64,000 nucleotides of DNA, from contig CAVXSP010000003.1 of NCBI GenBank assembly GCA_963764505.1, positions 248,001 to 312,000 on the forward strand. Reading direction: 5' to 3'. This document shows, piece by piece, positions 27,520 to 36,308 of the stretch. The DNA comes from CAVXSP01 sp963764505. Lineage in GTDB: Bacteria; Acidobacteriota; Vicinamibacteria; Vicinamibacterales; SCN-69-37. The position numbers and the translations under genes are program-made. The notes under the pieces were generated by a model, which worked only from the letters and a program-made list of their open reading frames with translations, ran no database searches and was not told the DNA's origin. Every line of letters starts with the position of its first letter. Positions within the stretch are counted from its first letter, which is position 1.

Positions 27520-28116
27520 CTACAGTTCCCGCCGGCCTTCCATGGCCTTCGACATCGTGAACTCGTCCGTGTAGTCGAGGTCGCTACCGACCGGCACGCC
27601 CATCGCGATGCGCGTGACGCGGACGCCGAGCGGCTTCAGCAGCTTCGCGAGATAGAGCGCCGTGGCCTCGCCTTCGACGTTCGGATTGGTGGCGAGGATC
27701 ACTTCCTCGACGCCGCCGGGCTCGATCCGCGCCAGCAGGCTGCGGATCTTCAGGTCGTCCGGCCCGACGCCCTGGAGCGGCGCAATTGCGCCCATCAGCA
27801 CGTGATAGCGGCCGCGGAAGCCGCGGGTCTTCTCGATCGCGCCGACGTTCTCCGGCTGCTCGACGACGCAGATGGCGCGGGCGTCGCGATCCGCACCCGT
27901 GCAGTAGACGCAGGGATCCACGTCGGTGATGGTGCTGCAGATCGAGCAGTAGGTGACCCGCTCCTTGACGAAGCGCATCGCATCGCAGAGCGCGTCGACC
28001 TCGGCGCGCGGCGTCTTGAGCAGATGGTACGCGAGCCGCTGCGCGCTCCGGGCCCCGATCCCGGGCAGACGCTGGAGCGCCTCGATGAGGACCGCCAGCG
28101 GCTCCGGACGCGCCAT
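27520..28116 (-). CDS. recR: Recombination mediator RecR
   Basis: 198 residues. Helix-hairpin-helix LPGIGARSAQRLAYHLL, zinc finger with four cysteines (CSICSTITDVDPCVYC) and a Toprim domain. RecR with RecO loads RecA at gaps in the RecF pathway. Its ATG overlaps the stop of ybaB (ATGA), the classic dnaX-ybaB-recR operon order. Confidence 0.98.
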   Translation of the reverse strand: MARPEPLAVLIEALQRLPGIGARSAQRLAYHLLKTPRAEVDALCDAMRFVKERVTYCSICSTITDVDPCVYCTGADRDARAICVVEQPENVGAIEKTRGFRGRYHVLMGAIAPLQGVGPDDLKIRSLLARIEPGGVEEVILATNPNVEGEATALYLAKLLKPLGVRVTRIAMGVPVGSDLDYTDEFTMSKAMEGRREL

Positions 28117-28439
28117 CAGGGCAGGCCGGGAAGCTTCATGCCGCCCATCATGCCCTGCATCTGGCCGGCGAGGGCCTCGTCCGCCCGGCGGTGCGCGTCG
28201 TTGACGGCGGCGACGATCAGGTCCTGCAGCATCTCGATGTCGTCCTTGGAGACGACCTCGGGATCGATCCTGAGGCTCTGCAGCTGCTTGTGCCCGTTGA
28301 TGACGACCGTGACCATGCCGCCCCCGGCGCTGGCCTCCACGCGCATGTCCGCCATCTGGCGCTGCAGCTGCTCCTGCATCTGCTGCGCCTGCTGCATCAT
28401 CTTCTGTATGTTCATGGTTTCACCGTGGTTGTGAGTCAT
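28116..28439 (-). CDS. ybaB: YbaB/EbfC nucleoid-associated protein
   Basis: 107 residues starting MNIQKMMQQAQQMQEQLQ (from the ATG at 28415), with VVINGHKQLQSLRIDPEVV typical of the family. The upstream ATG at 28439 adds eight residues inside the heptamer repeat and is less likely to be used. It is a dimeric DNA-binding tweezer protein. It sits between dnaX and recR, as in most bacteria. Confidence 0.95.
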   Translation of the reverse strand: MTHNHGETMNIQKMMQQAQQMQEQLQRQMADMRVEASAGGGMVTVVINGHKQLQSLRIDPEVVSKDDIEMLQDLIVAAVNDAHRRADEALAGQMQGMMGGMKLPGLP

Positions 28440-28561
28440 GAGTCATGAGTCTTGAGTTGTGAGTCCTGAGTTGTGAGTTGAACTCCCACCTCGAGCTGAG
28501 CGCCACACTCACAACTCAGAACTCAGAACTCACAACTCACAACTAAAACTCACGACTCACA
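28433..28561. repeat. Heptanucleotide repeats in two inverted arms
   Basis: Left arm 28433-28481: seven 7-base units of GAGTCAT, GAGTTGT, GAGTCTT or GAGTCCT. Right arm 28507-28561: eight units of ACTCACA or ACTCAGA, one of them six bases. The arms are largely reverse complements, so the RNA can fold into a long hairpin. It lies between dnaX and ybaB. Confidence 0.85.
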
Positions 28562-28562
28562 C

Positions 28563-30221
28563 CTACTGGATCTCCTCCACGTCCTCGATGGTCCCGCCAA
28601 AGACGTCGAGGACGGCCTGGACCGCGGGCTCCGTCCGGGCGCGCGCGGTGAGCTCGGCTTTCCGTTCGGCGGCGGGATCGGGCGCCGCCGACGGCGCGGA
28701 CGCGCCTTCGCGGGCGGCCACGCGCAGCGGCAGGCTGCTCACCGAGCGTGCCAGCTCCTGAATCCATCCGCTCTGCCGGTCGAACTCGGCGCGCAGCGTC
28801 TTGTGCACCGGCGCGAACGTGAACACGATCGTATCGGCCTCGACCTCGACGCTCTTCGCCTGCGCGACGACCATGCTGTAGAACACGCGGTTGCGCTCGC
28901 GGATGGCGGCGAGCAGGGCGGACTTCGGATCGGACCCGACGCTGCCGGTTCCGGGGCTCCCAGGTTCCGAGGTCCTGGGGTTCTGGGGTTCCGAGGTTCT
29001 GGGGTTCTGGGGCTCCGGGGTTCTCGCCGGCGCCGAAGGCGCGGCCGCCGGCCTGGCGGGCGCCGGCATCTGGCGCCGCGGAGCGCCACCCTCGAGGCCG
29101 GCGATGATCTCGACGAGCGGCGTGAGCTGGCGGAGATGCATCCACTTGACCAGCGCCATCTCGAACTGGTGCCGCGGCTGCGAGGCGCCCTTGATCTCGA
29201 ACTCGCTGCGCGAGAGCAGGTCGAAGGCGCGCATCAGGTCCTCGCGGGAGAACCGGGCCGCGAGATCGGCGAGGCGCGGCCGCTCTCCTTCCGCCGCGAT
29301 CTCTGGATCAGCAAGGCGGCTCTCGTCGATCTTCACGACCATCAGGTCGCGCATGAGCCGTGAGAGCTCCCGGCAGACGATCCGGAGATCGAAGCCGCCG
29401 TCGACGACCCGGTCCGCCAGCTCGAAGGCGGCTTTCGGGTCCTCGCGTGCGATCGTCTCGACGATCTCGAATTGCAGGTCGCGGCCGATCAGCCCGAGGA
29501 CCGTGCTGACGCCCGCCATCGTGATGCGGTCGCTCGTGAATGCGAGCACCTGGTCGAGCGCGCTGAGCGCGTCGCGCATGCTGCCCTCGGCCGATCGCGC
29601 GACCAGCGCCAGCGCGCCCTCGTCGACCTCGACCTGCTCGCTCGCCGTGACCCGCGCGAGCTGCTCTCGAATCGCGCCGAACGGCAGCGTCTTCAGCTCG
29701 AACACCTGGGACCGGGACTGAATCGTCGCCGGCACGGCGTGCAGCTCCGTGGTCGCCATCATGAACTTCACGTACGGCGGGGGTTCCTCGATCGACTTGA
29801 GCAGGGCGTCGAACGCGCTCTTCGACAGCCGGTGCACTTCGTCGATGATGAAGACCTTGAAGCGGTCCCGCATCGGCGCGATGCTCAGCGGCTCGACGAT
29901 GACCTCGCGCACCGCATCGACGCCCGTATAGGTGGCGCCGTCAATCTCGAAGACGTCGACGTCGCGGCCCTCGGCGATCTCGAGACACGCGTCGCACCGG
30001 CCGCACGGTTCCGGCGTCGGGCCCTGCACGCAGTTCAGCGCGCGCGCCAGGATCCTCGCCGTCGTCGTCTTGCCCACGCCGCGGGGACCGGCGAAGATGA
30101 ACGCCTGCGCGAGACGCCCGGTCGCGATGGCGTTCTTCAGCGTCTCGACGACGCCGCGCTGACCGATGACGTCCTCGAAGCGCTGGGGACGCCACTTGCG
30201 GGCGAGAGCAACATGAGGCAT
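28563..30221 (-). CDS. dnaX: DNA polymerase III gamma/tau subunit
   Basis: 552 residues from ATG 30221. It opens LARKWRPQRFEDVIGQ, then Walker A GPRGVGKT (near 45), four zinc cysteines (CVQGPTPEPCGRCDAC), DEVHRLSKSAFDALLKS, and sensor 1 with the SRSQVFELK segment. It is the clamp-loader ATPase of the replisome. A linker at about residues 395-430 consists of repeated EPQNPRTS units encoded by an 8-bp DNA repeat. The C-terminal tau-like region follows. Confidence 0.97.
   Translation of the reverse strand: MPHVALARKWRPQRFEDVIGQRGVVETLKNAIATGRLAQAFIFAGPRGVGKTTTARILARALNCVQGPTPEPCGRCDACLEIAEGRDVDVFEIDGATYTGVDAVREVIVEPLSIAPMRDRFKVFIIDEVHRLSKSAFDALLKSIEEPPPYVKFMMATTELHAVPATIQSRSQVFELKTLPFGAIREQLARVTASEQVEVDEGALALVARSAEGSMRDALSALDQVLAFTSDRITMAGVSTVLGLIGRDLQFEIVETIAREDPKAAFELADRVVDGGFDLRIVCRELSRLMRDLMVVKIDESRLADPEIAAEGERPRLADLAARFSREDLMRAFDLLSRSEFEIKGASQPRHQFEMALVKWMHLRQLTPLVEIIAGLEGGAPRRQMPAPARPAAAPSAPARTPEPQNPRTSEPQNPRTSEPGSPGTGSVGSDPKSALLAAIRERNRVFYSMVVAQAKSVEVEADTIVFTFAPVHKTLRAEFDRQSGWIQELARSVSSLPLRVAAREGASAPSAAPDPAAERKAELTARARTEPAVQAVLDVFGGTIEDVEEIQ
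28947..29025. repeat. Octanucleotide repeat inside dnaX
   Basis: About ten 8-base units of GGTTCTGG, GGTTCCGA or GGCTCCGG. Since 8 is not a multiple of 3, three units encode one 8-residue repeat, EPQNPRTS, in the dnaX linker. Confidence 0.88.
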
Positions 30222-30238
30222 GGGAAAAGAAGTTCCGC

Positions 30239-30360
30239 GCCTCCGACCGCGGTCCGGAGGGCCTGCGGCACAGCACAGGATCGACTTAGCGCTGCTGCCT
30301 TCCGGCCCTGACGCGGTTCGTCGGCTGAACTTGCACAGGGTCCGGACCGCGATCCGAGGC
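30239..30360 (-). ncRNA. ffs: Signal recognition particle 4.5S RNA
   Basis: On the minus strand the universal apical loop is visible (GTCAGGGCCGGAAGGCAGCA followed by GCGCTAAG). The outer ends are complementary: GCCTCGGATCGCGGTCCGGA pairs with TCCGGACCGCGGTCGGAGGC. The length of about 120 nt fits the small bacterial form. It lies directly upstream of dnaX, a frequent arrangement. It binds Ffh for co-translational membrane targeting. Confidence 0.95.
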
Positions 30361-30409
30361 GCGGCGGCTCCTGAGCGAGTGTAGCACGCGCAAATCGCGC
30401 CGATCCGCG

Positions 30410-32485
30410 TCAGCCGATCTCCAGGCCGACGCGCTCCCGCCGCAGCTCGGCCACGGCCTGGACGATGCGATCGGGCGTGATCGGCTTCGTGAGGTGGCGC
30501 TGGAAGCCGGCCGCGAGCACGCGCTCGGCGTCGATCGGACGCGCGAACGCGGTGAGCGCAATCGCGGGCACATGGGGATCGAGCGCCCGCACGTGGCGGA
30601 TGAGATCGTAGCCGTCGCGCGCCGGCATGCTGATGTCGCTGACCAGCACGTCGAATCGCCCTGCATCGAACGCCGCGACGGCTTCGTCCACGCTGCCGGC
30701 GGTCGTCACCTGGGCGCCGTGCGTCGCCAACATGCGCTCCGCGAGCTCGCAGACGTCCGGCGAGTCGTCGACGACCAGCACCCGGACGCCGGCGAGCCAG
30801 AGCGGCGCCTCGAGCGATGAGGCTGCCGGGTCTCCCGTCAGCGCTGCCGCCTCCCGGCTGGGCACGCGCATCGTGAACGTGGAGCCCTGGCCGGCACCGT
30901 CGCTCCGGCCGACGAGGGTCCCCCCGTGCATCTCCATCAGCTGCCGCGCGATCGACAGGCCGAGCCCGAGGCCCGAGTGACTGCGCGTCGTGGAGGCATC
31001 CACCTGCCTGAAGCGGTCGAAGATCTGATCGGTGAGCTCCGGGCTGATTCCGATCCCCGTATCGCGCACCGAGAGCTCCGCGCCGCCGGGCACGCCAGAG
31101 AGCGACACCGTGATGCGGCCCCCACGCGGCGTGAACTTCACGGCGTTGCTGATGAGGTTGCCGACCACCTGCTGCAGCCGTACGGGATCGCCGCGCACGA
31201 TCGGCGCGTCGGGCGCCAGCCGCCGCTCGAGCACCAGCCCCTTGGCGTCCATGGCCGGCGACGCCGCCGCGATCGCCGACTCGGCGACGGCCGTGAGATC
31301 GACGTCCTGCATCTCCAGCCGGAGCGTGCCCGCCTCGATCCGCGACATGTCGAGCAGGTCGTTGACGAGATCCGCCTGCAGGCGCGAGTTGCGGTGAATG
31401 GCGTCGAGCGCCTTCTTGCGGTCGGCCTCGCCGAGCATCCCACTCATCAGCAGCTGCACCCAGCCGGTGATCGCGGAGAGCGGGGTCCTCAGCTCGTGGC
31501 TGACCGTCGCGAGGAACTCGTCCTTGAGGCGGTTGGATCGCTCGGCGAGCGCGCGGGCGGACCGCTCGCTCTCCAGCGTCGCCGCGAGCTTCTCGCTCAG
31601 CTCGCGCTCGGCCGCTTCGGCCCGGGAACGGGCCGCGGCCTGCCGCTGCAGCGCCGACGCCGTCCACCACGTGAACCCGGAGAAGAGCGCGACGAACGCG
31701 AAGATCAGAATGGACAGACCGAACGCCGTATCGAACAGGCGGGCCTGCTCGCCCGCCAGCCGCAGCAGCCCGAGCAGGATCGGCAGCAGGATCGCCGCCG
31801 GAATCATCCGGCGGAGCAGCACGCCGCCGGCGTCGTGCGCGAGGCTCCGCCTGGCGATCCCGACCTCGGGCCGGGCGAACAGCACGCCGACGCCCAGGAC
31901 GATCAGCGCCACCGCCGTGTTGAGGGCGATCCCGGTGAACCGGGCGAGTCCATACAGCTCGTGGACCTGAAAGAAGTAGCCGAGCGTCGGCAGCAACGCG
32001 ATGAGGATGCCCGCCAGCGCCAGGCGTTGATGGAGCGGCACCTCTCGCCGGCTCCGCGTGTCCAGCCACAGCATCGCGAAGCCGAACAGCGGCAGGCAGA
32101 TCGACGCGGGCGGGCCCATCCGGTTCGGGCTGGTGGTCGCCGGCGCCCCCGGCTCCTCCCGAAAGAGCGATTGATCGATGTGGAGATCCCACCCGAACAG
32201 GTGCTCGCTCAACGTGGCGAGCCCGATGAGAATCACGCCGACCGCGAGCACCTGTCCGAGCCCGACCTCGATCCGCGAGCGGCCCGGCCGGCTCGAGAAG
32301 AAGAGAGAGAGGCCGGCGGCGAGCAACGCCACCGCGGTGTTCGTCTTGATGACGATGCCGGCGGCGACCGCCATGAGCCGGCTGTCATCGACGGCCCACC
32401 CGAGCAGGGCGAGACCGCCGATCGCACAGACGGCCAGGCCGCACGTCGCTGCGAACCGCTGGCTGTTTCGGGTCCAGTCGCTCAT
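30410..32485 (-). CDS. Membrane hybrid sensor histidine kinase
   Basis: 691 residues. About eight hydrophobic spans fill residues 10-275 (MASE-like sensor), followed by a short coiled coil. HisKA has FLATVSHELRTPLSAI (His near 330). HATPase_c has NLISNAVKFTP, DTGIGIS and GLGLGLSIA. A C-terminal receiver has VLVVDDSP and the acceptor Asp in VLVSDISMPARDG, ending HLTKPI. It autophosphorylates and passes the phosphate to its own receiver. The stimulus and final target are unknown. Confidence 0.95.
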   Translation of the reverse strand: MSDWTRNSQRFAATCGLAVCAIGGLALLGWAVDDSRLMAVAAGIVIKTNTAVALLAAGLSLFFSSRPGRSRIEVGLGQVLAVGVILIGLATLSEHLFGWDLHIDQSLFREEPGAPATTSPNRMGPPASICLPLFGFAMLWLDTRSRREVPLHQRLALAGILIALLPTLGYFFQVHELYGLARFTGIALNTAVALIVLGVGVLFARPEVGIARRSLAHDAGGVLLRRMIPAAILLPILLGLLRLAGEQARLFDTAFGLSILIFAFVALFSGFTWWTASALQRQAAARSRAEAAERELSEKLAATLESERSARALAERSNRLKDEFLATVSHELRTPLSAITGWVQLLMSGMLGEADRKKALDAIHRNSRLQADLVNDLLDMSRIEAGTLRLEMQDVDLTAVAESAIAAASPAMDAKGLVLERRLAPDAPIVRGDPVRLQQVVGNLISNAVKFTPRGGRITVSLSGVPGGAELSVRDTGIGISPELTDQIFDRFRQVDASTTRSHSGLGLGLSIARQLMEMHGGTLVGRSDGAGQGSTFTMRVPSREAAALTGDPAASSLEAPLWLAGVRVLVVDDSPDVCELAERMLATHGAQVTTAGSVDEAVAAFDAGRFDVLVSDISMPARDGYDLIRHVRALDPHVPAIALTAFARPIDAERVLAAGFQRHLTKPITPDRIVQAVAELRRERVGLEIG

Positions 32486-32536
32486 TGGAAATCCAAGAGT
32501 ATCCAGAACGTCCCTGCGCGAACGCCGTTCTCGGGG

Positions 32537-33076
32537 TTATTCCGCCGGATTCTCGGGTGATGACCTTATCGCCCGATTGAGCGCCCGTGCGACGCTCGCG
32601 AACGCGGCGCGCATCTCATCGTAGGAGAAATTCGCGTTGCGCCCGCTCGGATTCGGGAGCACGAACACCTGGGCGCCTTCGAATCTCTCGAGCTGCCGGC
32701 CGAGCGTGACGGCCCCCTTCTTCCCGAACACCGCCCGGTACAACGAGACGCCGACGAACGCCACGACGGCTGGCTTGAACCGGCGGACCTTGCGTCGAAG
32801 CGCCGGCAGGCCGGCCGCGTACTCGCCCGGGCGCAGCGTGTCGATGCCGGCCGTCGCCCGCGGCACCAGATTGGTGATCCCCAGCCGCCATTCGGCCAAC
32901 CGGTCGTCGTCTTCCGTTCCGATTCGCTCCGGCACGATGCGGGCGTCGTACAGCAGCTTCCAGAACCGGTTCGAGTGCCCGGCGAAATGGTGCCCGATGG
33001 CCTCGGACCGCAGGCCCGGATTGATGCCGACGAAGAGCAGGCGCACGCCGGGCGCGATCCGGTCACGGAGCGGCAC
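32537..33076 (-). CDS. mug: G/U mismatch-specific uracil-DNA glycosylase
   Basis: 179 residues. The family motifs are FVGINPG (residues 15-21) and LPNPSGRNA (near 140). It removes uracil and ethenocytosine opposite guanine. It overlaps the end of the MFS gene by 14 bases. Confidence 0.93.
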   Translation of the reverse strand: MPLRDRIAPGVRLLFVGINPGLRSEAIGHHFAGHSNRFWKLLYDARIVPERIGTEDDDRLAEWRLGITNLVPRATAGIDTLRPGEYAAGLPALRRKVRRFKPAVVAFVGVSLYRAVFGKKGAVTLGRQLERFEGAQVFVLPNPSGRNANFSYDEMRAAFASVARALNRAIRSSPENPAE

Positions 33077-34382
33077 GCGGTCCCTTTGCCGCGAGCCGGG
33101 CAGGCGCTGCGAAGAACAGCGCCGCGGCCGCGGAGAGCGCGGCGCATCCGGCCAGGAAGTACAGGCCGGCGGCGTAGCTGCGCGTCGCGTCGCGGATCCA
33201 GCCGACCGCGTACGGACCGGCGAACCCGCCGAGGTTCCCGATCGCGTTCACCAGCGCGATGCCTCCGGCGGCCGCCCTCCCGCTGAGGAACTCGGACGGG
33301 AGCGGCCAGAACGCCGGCTTCGACCCGTACAGGCCAATTGCCGCGGCGCCCAGCGCCACGAGCGAGAGGGCGGGGCGCCCGGCCGCGACGCCCGCCGCCG
33401 CGAGGCTCGCCGACGCCAGCAGCGCCGCGGCGATGAAGTGCCAACGCCGCTCGCGTTGGCGATCCGAGGACCAGGCCCACAGCATCATGCCGACCAGTCC
33501 GGCCAGGTACGGCAACGCCGTCAGCAGGCCGGTCGAGACGTTCGAGAACCCCTGTGATTTCACGATGAGCGGCAGGAAGAACGTGATCCCGTAGGTGGCG
33601 GTGACGATCGTGAGGTAGACGAACGACAGACCGAGCACTCGGGGATCGCCGAGCGCCTCGCGCACCGTGACGTGCCGGCCGGCCTCGATCGCGCGCTGCT
33701 CCGCACCGAGGTGCGCCTCGAGCCAGGCGCGCTCGTCCACCTCGAGCCACGCCGCGCGCGACGGACGGTCCGTGAGCCGCGCGAGCACGACGGGCGCGAG
33801 CACGATCGCCGGCAGCGACTCGACAAGGAACAGCCATTGCCAGCCGGCGAGCCGCCAGACGCCATCGAGCTGGAGCAGCACGCCGGAGAGCGCCGCGGCG
33901 ACCGCATTCGAGCCGGGCACCGCGAGGAAGAGCGCCGACACGACGCGGGCGCGGTACCGGCCGGGAAACCAGTACGTGAAGTACAAGAGGATCCCCGGAA
34001 AGAATCCGGCCTCGGCGGCGCCGAGCAGGAAGCGGAGTCCGAGAAAGCTCGCGGGCCCTCGCACGAAGACCATGAGGCCCGACACGACGCCCCAGGTGAG
34101 CATGATGCGGGCGATCCAGCGGCGCGCGCCGACGCGCTCGAGGATCAGATTGCTGGGCACCTCGAACAGGAAATACCCCAGGAAGAAGATGCCGGCGCCC
34201 CAGCCGTACAGATACGCGCTGAAGCCCAGATCGGCGTTCATCCCCAGCGCGGCGAAGCCGACGTTGGTGCGATCGACGTAGGCGACGAAGTAGAGCGTCA
34301 CCACGAGCGGCAGCAGCCGCCATGAGATCTTGCGCATGGCGCGCCGCTCGATGGCGTCTGGCGCGCTCGCGGTGACCGTCAT
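33063..34382 (-). CDS. MFS transporter, anion:cation symporter (ACS) type
   Basis: 439 residues from ATG 34382, with about 12 transmembrane spans. The loop 2-3 region and the early YFVAYVDRTNVGFAAL are hallmarks of the ACS subfamily that imports hexonates, hexuronates and similar organic anions. It lies 26 bases after the sugar-acid dehydratase gene on the same strand. I infer uptake of the dehydratase substrate. Confidence 0.92.
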   Translation of the reverse strand: MTVTASAPDAIERRAMRKISWRLLPLVVTLYFVAYVDRTNVGFAALGMNADLGFSAYLYGWGAGIFFLGYFLFEVPSNLILERVGARRWIARIMLTWGVVSGLMVFVRGPASFLGLRFLLGAAEAGFFPGILLYFTYWFPGRYRARVVSALFLAVPGSNAVAAALSGVLLQLDGVWRLAGWQWLFLVESLPAIVLAPVVLARLTDRPSRAAWLEVDERAWLEAHLGAEQRAIEAGRHVTVREALGDPRVLGLSFVYLTIVTATYGITFFLPLIVKSQGFSNVSTGLLTALPYLAGLVGMMLWAWSSDRQRERRWHFIAAALLASASLAAAGVAAGRPALSLVALGAAAIGLYGSKPAFWPLPSEFLSGRAAAGGIALVNAIGNLGGFAGPYAVGWIRDATRSYAAGLYFLAGCAALSAAAALFFAAPARLAAKGPRAAP

Positions 34383-34408
34383 GGCTGGTGGCGGCGCGAC
34401 CGCGCCGG

Positions 34409-36136
34409 CTAGTGGATCTCCGGATCCGGCGTGGCCGGCCCGCGCTCGAGGAAGTCGAAGTCGCAGCCCTCGTTCGCCTGCGTCATGTGACGGGAGTACA
34501 GCGCGCCGTACCCGCGGACGTACGGCGGGGGCGGAGGCCGCCAGCCGTTGCGCCGCCGCGCCAGCTCGTCGTCGGGGACGTGGAGCATCAGACGGCGCGC
34601 CGGCACGTCCAGCTCGATCTCGTCGCCGTCGGCGACGAGAGCCAACGGTCCGCCGACGAACGACTCCGGCGCGACGTGCAGGACGCACGTGCCGTAGCTC
34701 GTCCCGCTCATCCGCGCGTCGGAGATGCGCACCATGTCGCGGACGCCGCGCTCGAGCAGCTTCTTCGGGATCGGCAGCTGTCCCCATTCAGGCATGCCGG
34801 GCCCGCCGAGCGGCCCCGCGTGCTTGAGGACGAGCACCGACGTCTCGTCGACCGGCAGGTCGCGCCGGTCGATCCGCGCGGCCATGTCGTTGTAGTCGGC
34901 GAACACGACGGCGCGCCCCGTGTGCCGGTGGAGCTTCGGATCGGCGGCCGGCGGCTTGATCACGGCCCCGTCGGGCGCGAGGTTGCCGCGCAGCACGGCG
35001 AGCGTGTCCGATGCGATGACGGGCGCCTCGACGTCCCGGATCACGTCGCGGTTGAAGACGGTCGCCGACGCGATGTTCTCGCCGAGCGTACGTCCGTTGA
35101 TCGTCGGCGCCCGGGGATCCAGCCGCTCGCCCAGATTCCGCAGCAGGGCGCGGAGGCCGCCGGCGTAGAAGAAGTCCTCCATCAGATACTGGCCGGACGG
35201 ACGGATGTTGGCGAGCAGGGGGGTAGTGCGCGCGAGCGCGTCGAACTGCTCGAGCCCCAGCGGCACCCCCGCACGCTTCGCCATGGCGACGAGATGAATC
35301 GTCGCGTTCGTCGATCCGCCCATCGCCAGCACCGTCGTCACTGCGTTGCGGAACGCGGCGGCCGTCAGCACGTCGGACGGCTTCAGATCCTCCCACACCA
35401 TCGCGACGATGCGACGTCCGGTCTCCGAGGCCATGATGGCGTGCCGCGAGTCGGCCGCCGGAATCGACGTCGCCCCCGGCAGCGTCAGGCCCAGCGCCTC
35501 CGCCGCCGCCGTCATCGTCGACGCCGTGCCCATTGTCATGCAGTGCCCAGGGGAGCGCGCGATCCCCTGCTCGACGCCGCACCACTCCCGCTCGGTGATC
35601 GTGCCGGCGCGCAGCTCGGCCCAGTACTTCCACGCGTCGGATCCCGATCCGAGCGTCGCGCCGGCCCAGTCGCCGCGAAGCATGGGACCGGCCGGCAGAA
35701 AGATCGCCGGCAGGTTCATCGACGTGGCGCCCATGATGAGCGCCGGCGTGGTCTTGTCGCATCCGCCCATGAGCACGACGCCGTCAGCCGGATAGGAGCG
35801 CAGCACTTCCTCCGCCTCCATGGCGAGGAAGTTGCGGTAGAGCATCGTCGAGGGCTTCTGAAAGACCTCGGAGAGCGTCATCACCGGAAGCTCGACCGGA
35901 AACCCGCCGGCCTGCCAGATGCCGCGCTTCACCTCCTCCACGCGCTGCTTGAAGTGCGCGTGACAGGGGTTGATGTCGCTCCAGGTGTTGAGAACCGCGA
36001 TGACCGGCTTGCCGGCGTAGTCGGCGCGACCGAACCCCATCTGCGCAGTGCGGGAGCGGTGCGCGAAGGCGCGCAGATCCGTCGTGCCGTACCAGCGATG
36101 GCTGCGGAGATCCTCGGGACGTTTCGGGACGGCCAT
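34409..36136 (-). CDS. IlvD/Edd family sugar-acid dehydratase (arabinonate dehydratase-like)
   Basis: 575 residues from ATG 36136. The three Fe-S ligand cysteines are present: TWSDINPC (near 56), GGCDKTTP (near 125) and SPGHCMTMGTASTM (near 197). RISDARMSGTSYGT is the conserved C-terminal block. The length and HRWYGTTDLRAFAHRS start fit the L-arabinonate/D-xylonate dehydratase branch better than branched-chain IlvD. It dehydrates aldonates to 2-keto-3-deoxy acids. It forms an operon with the MFS transporter. Confidence 0.92.
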   Translation of the reverse strand: MAVPKRPEDLRSHRWYGTTDLRAFAHRSRTAQMGFGRADYAGKPVIAVLNTWSDINPCHAHFKQRVEEVKRGIWQAGGFPVELPVMTLSEVFQKPSTMLYRNFLAMEAEEVLRSYPADGVVLMGGCDKTTPALIMGATSMNLPAIFLPAGPMLRGDWAGATLGSGSDAWKYWAELRAGTITEREWCGVEQGIARSPGHCMTMGTASTMTAAAEALGLTLPGATSIPAADSRHAIMASETGRRIVAMVWEDLKPSDVLTAAAFRNAVTTVLAMGGSTNATIHLVAMAKRAGVPLGLEQFDALARTTPLLANIRPSGQYLMEDFFYAGGLRALLRNLGERLDPRAPTINGRTLGENIASATVFNRDVIRDVEAPVIASDTLAVLRGNLAPDGAVIKPPAADPKLHRHTGRAVVFADYNDMAARIDRRDLPVDETSVLVLKHAGPLGGPGMPEWGQLPIPKKLLERGVRDMVRISDARMSGTSYGTCVLHVAPESFVGGPLALVADGDEIELDVPARRLMLHVPDDELARRRNGWRPPPPPYVRGYGALYSRHMTQANEGCDFDFLERGPATPDPEIH

Positions 36137-36308
36137 GCATTCTCCCGCGAGGATCCCGCCGGAATCCCCGGAAGGCGTTGTTATAGCAGACGCCGGCCGT
36201 CTGGCGTGCTGCGCCGCAAATCGAGGACTTCGAGAGGTGGCGTGAACGGACGCGCGAACACGGGCAAGGTGATCTGCCGTAGACTCTTCGCGCAGAGGAG
36301 ACGCGCTC

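Noticed and set aside
28563..32192. A fused giant protein joining dnaX to the kinase frame
   Set aside because: The open frame upstream of ATG 30221 runs through the 4.5S RNA and the antisense of a real kinase gene.
30956..32560. Long plus-strand open frame opposite the histidine kinase
   Set aside because: Antisense shadow with charged low-complexity product; the minus-strand kinase is certain.
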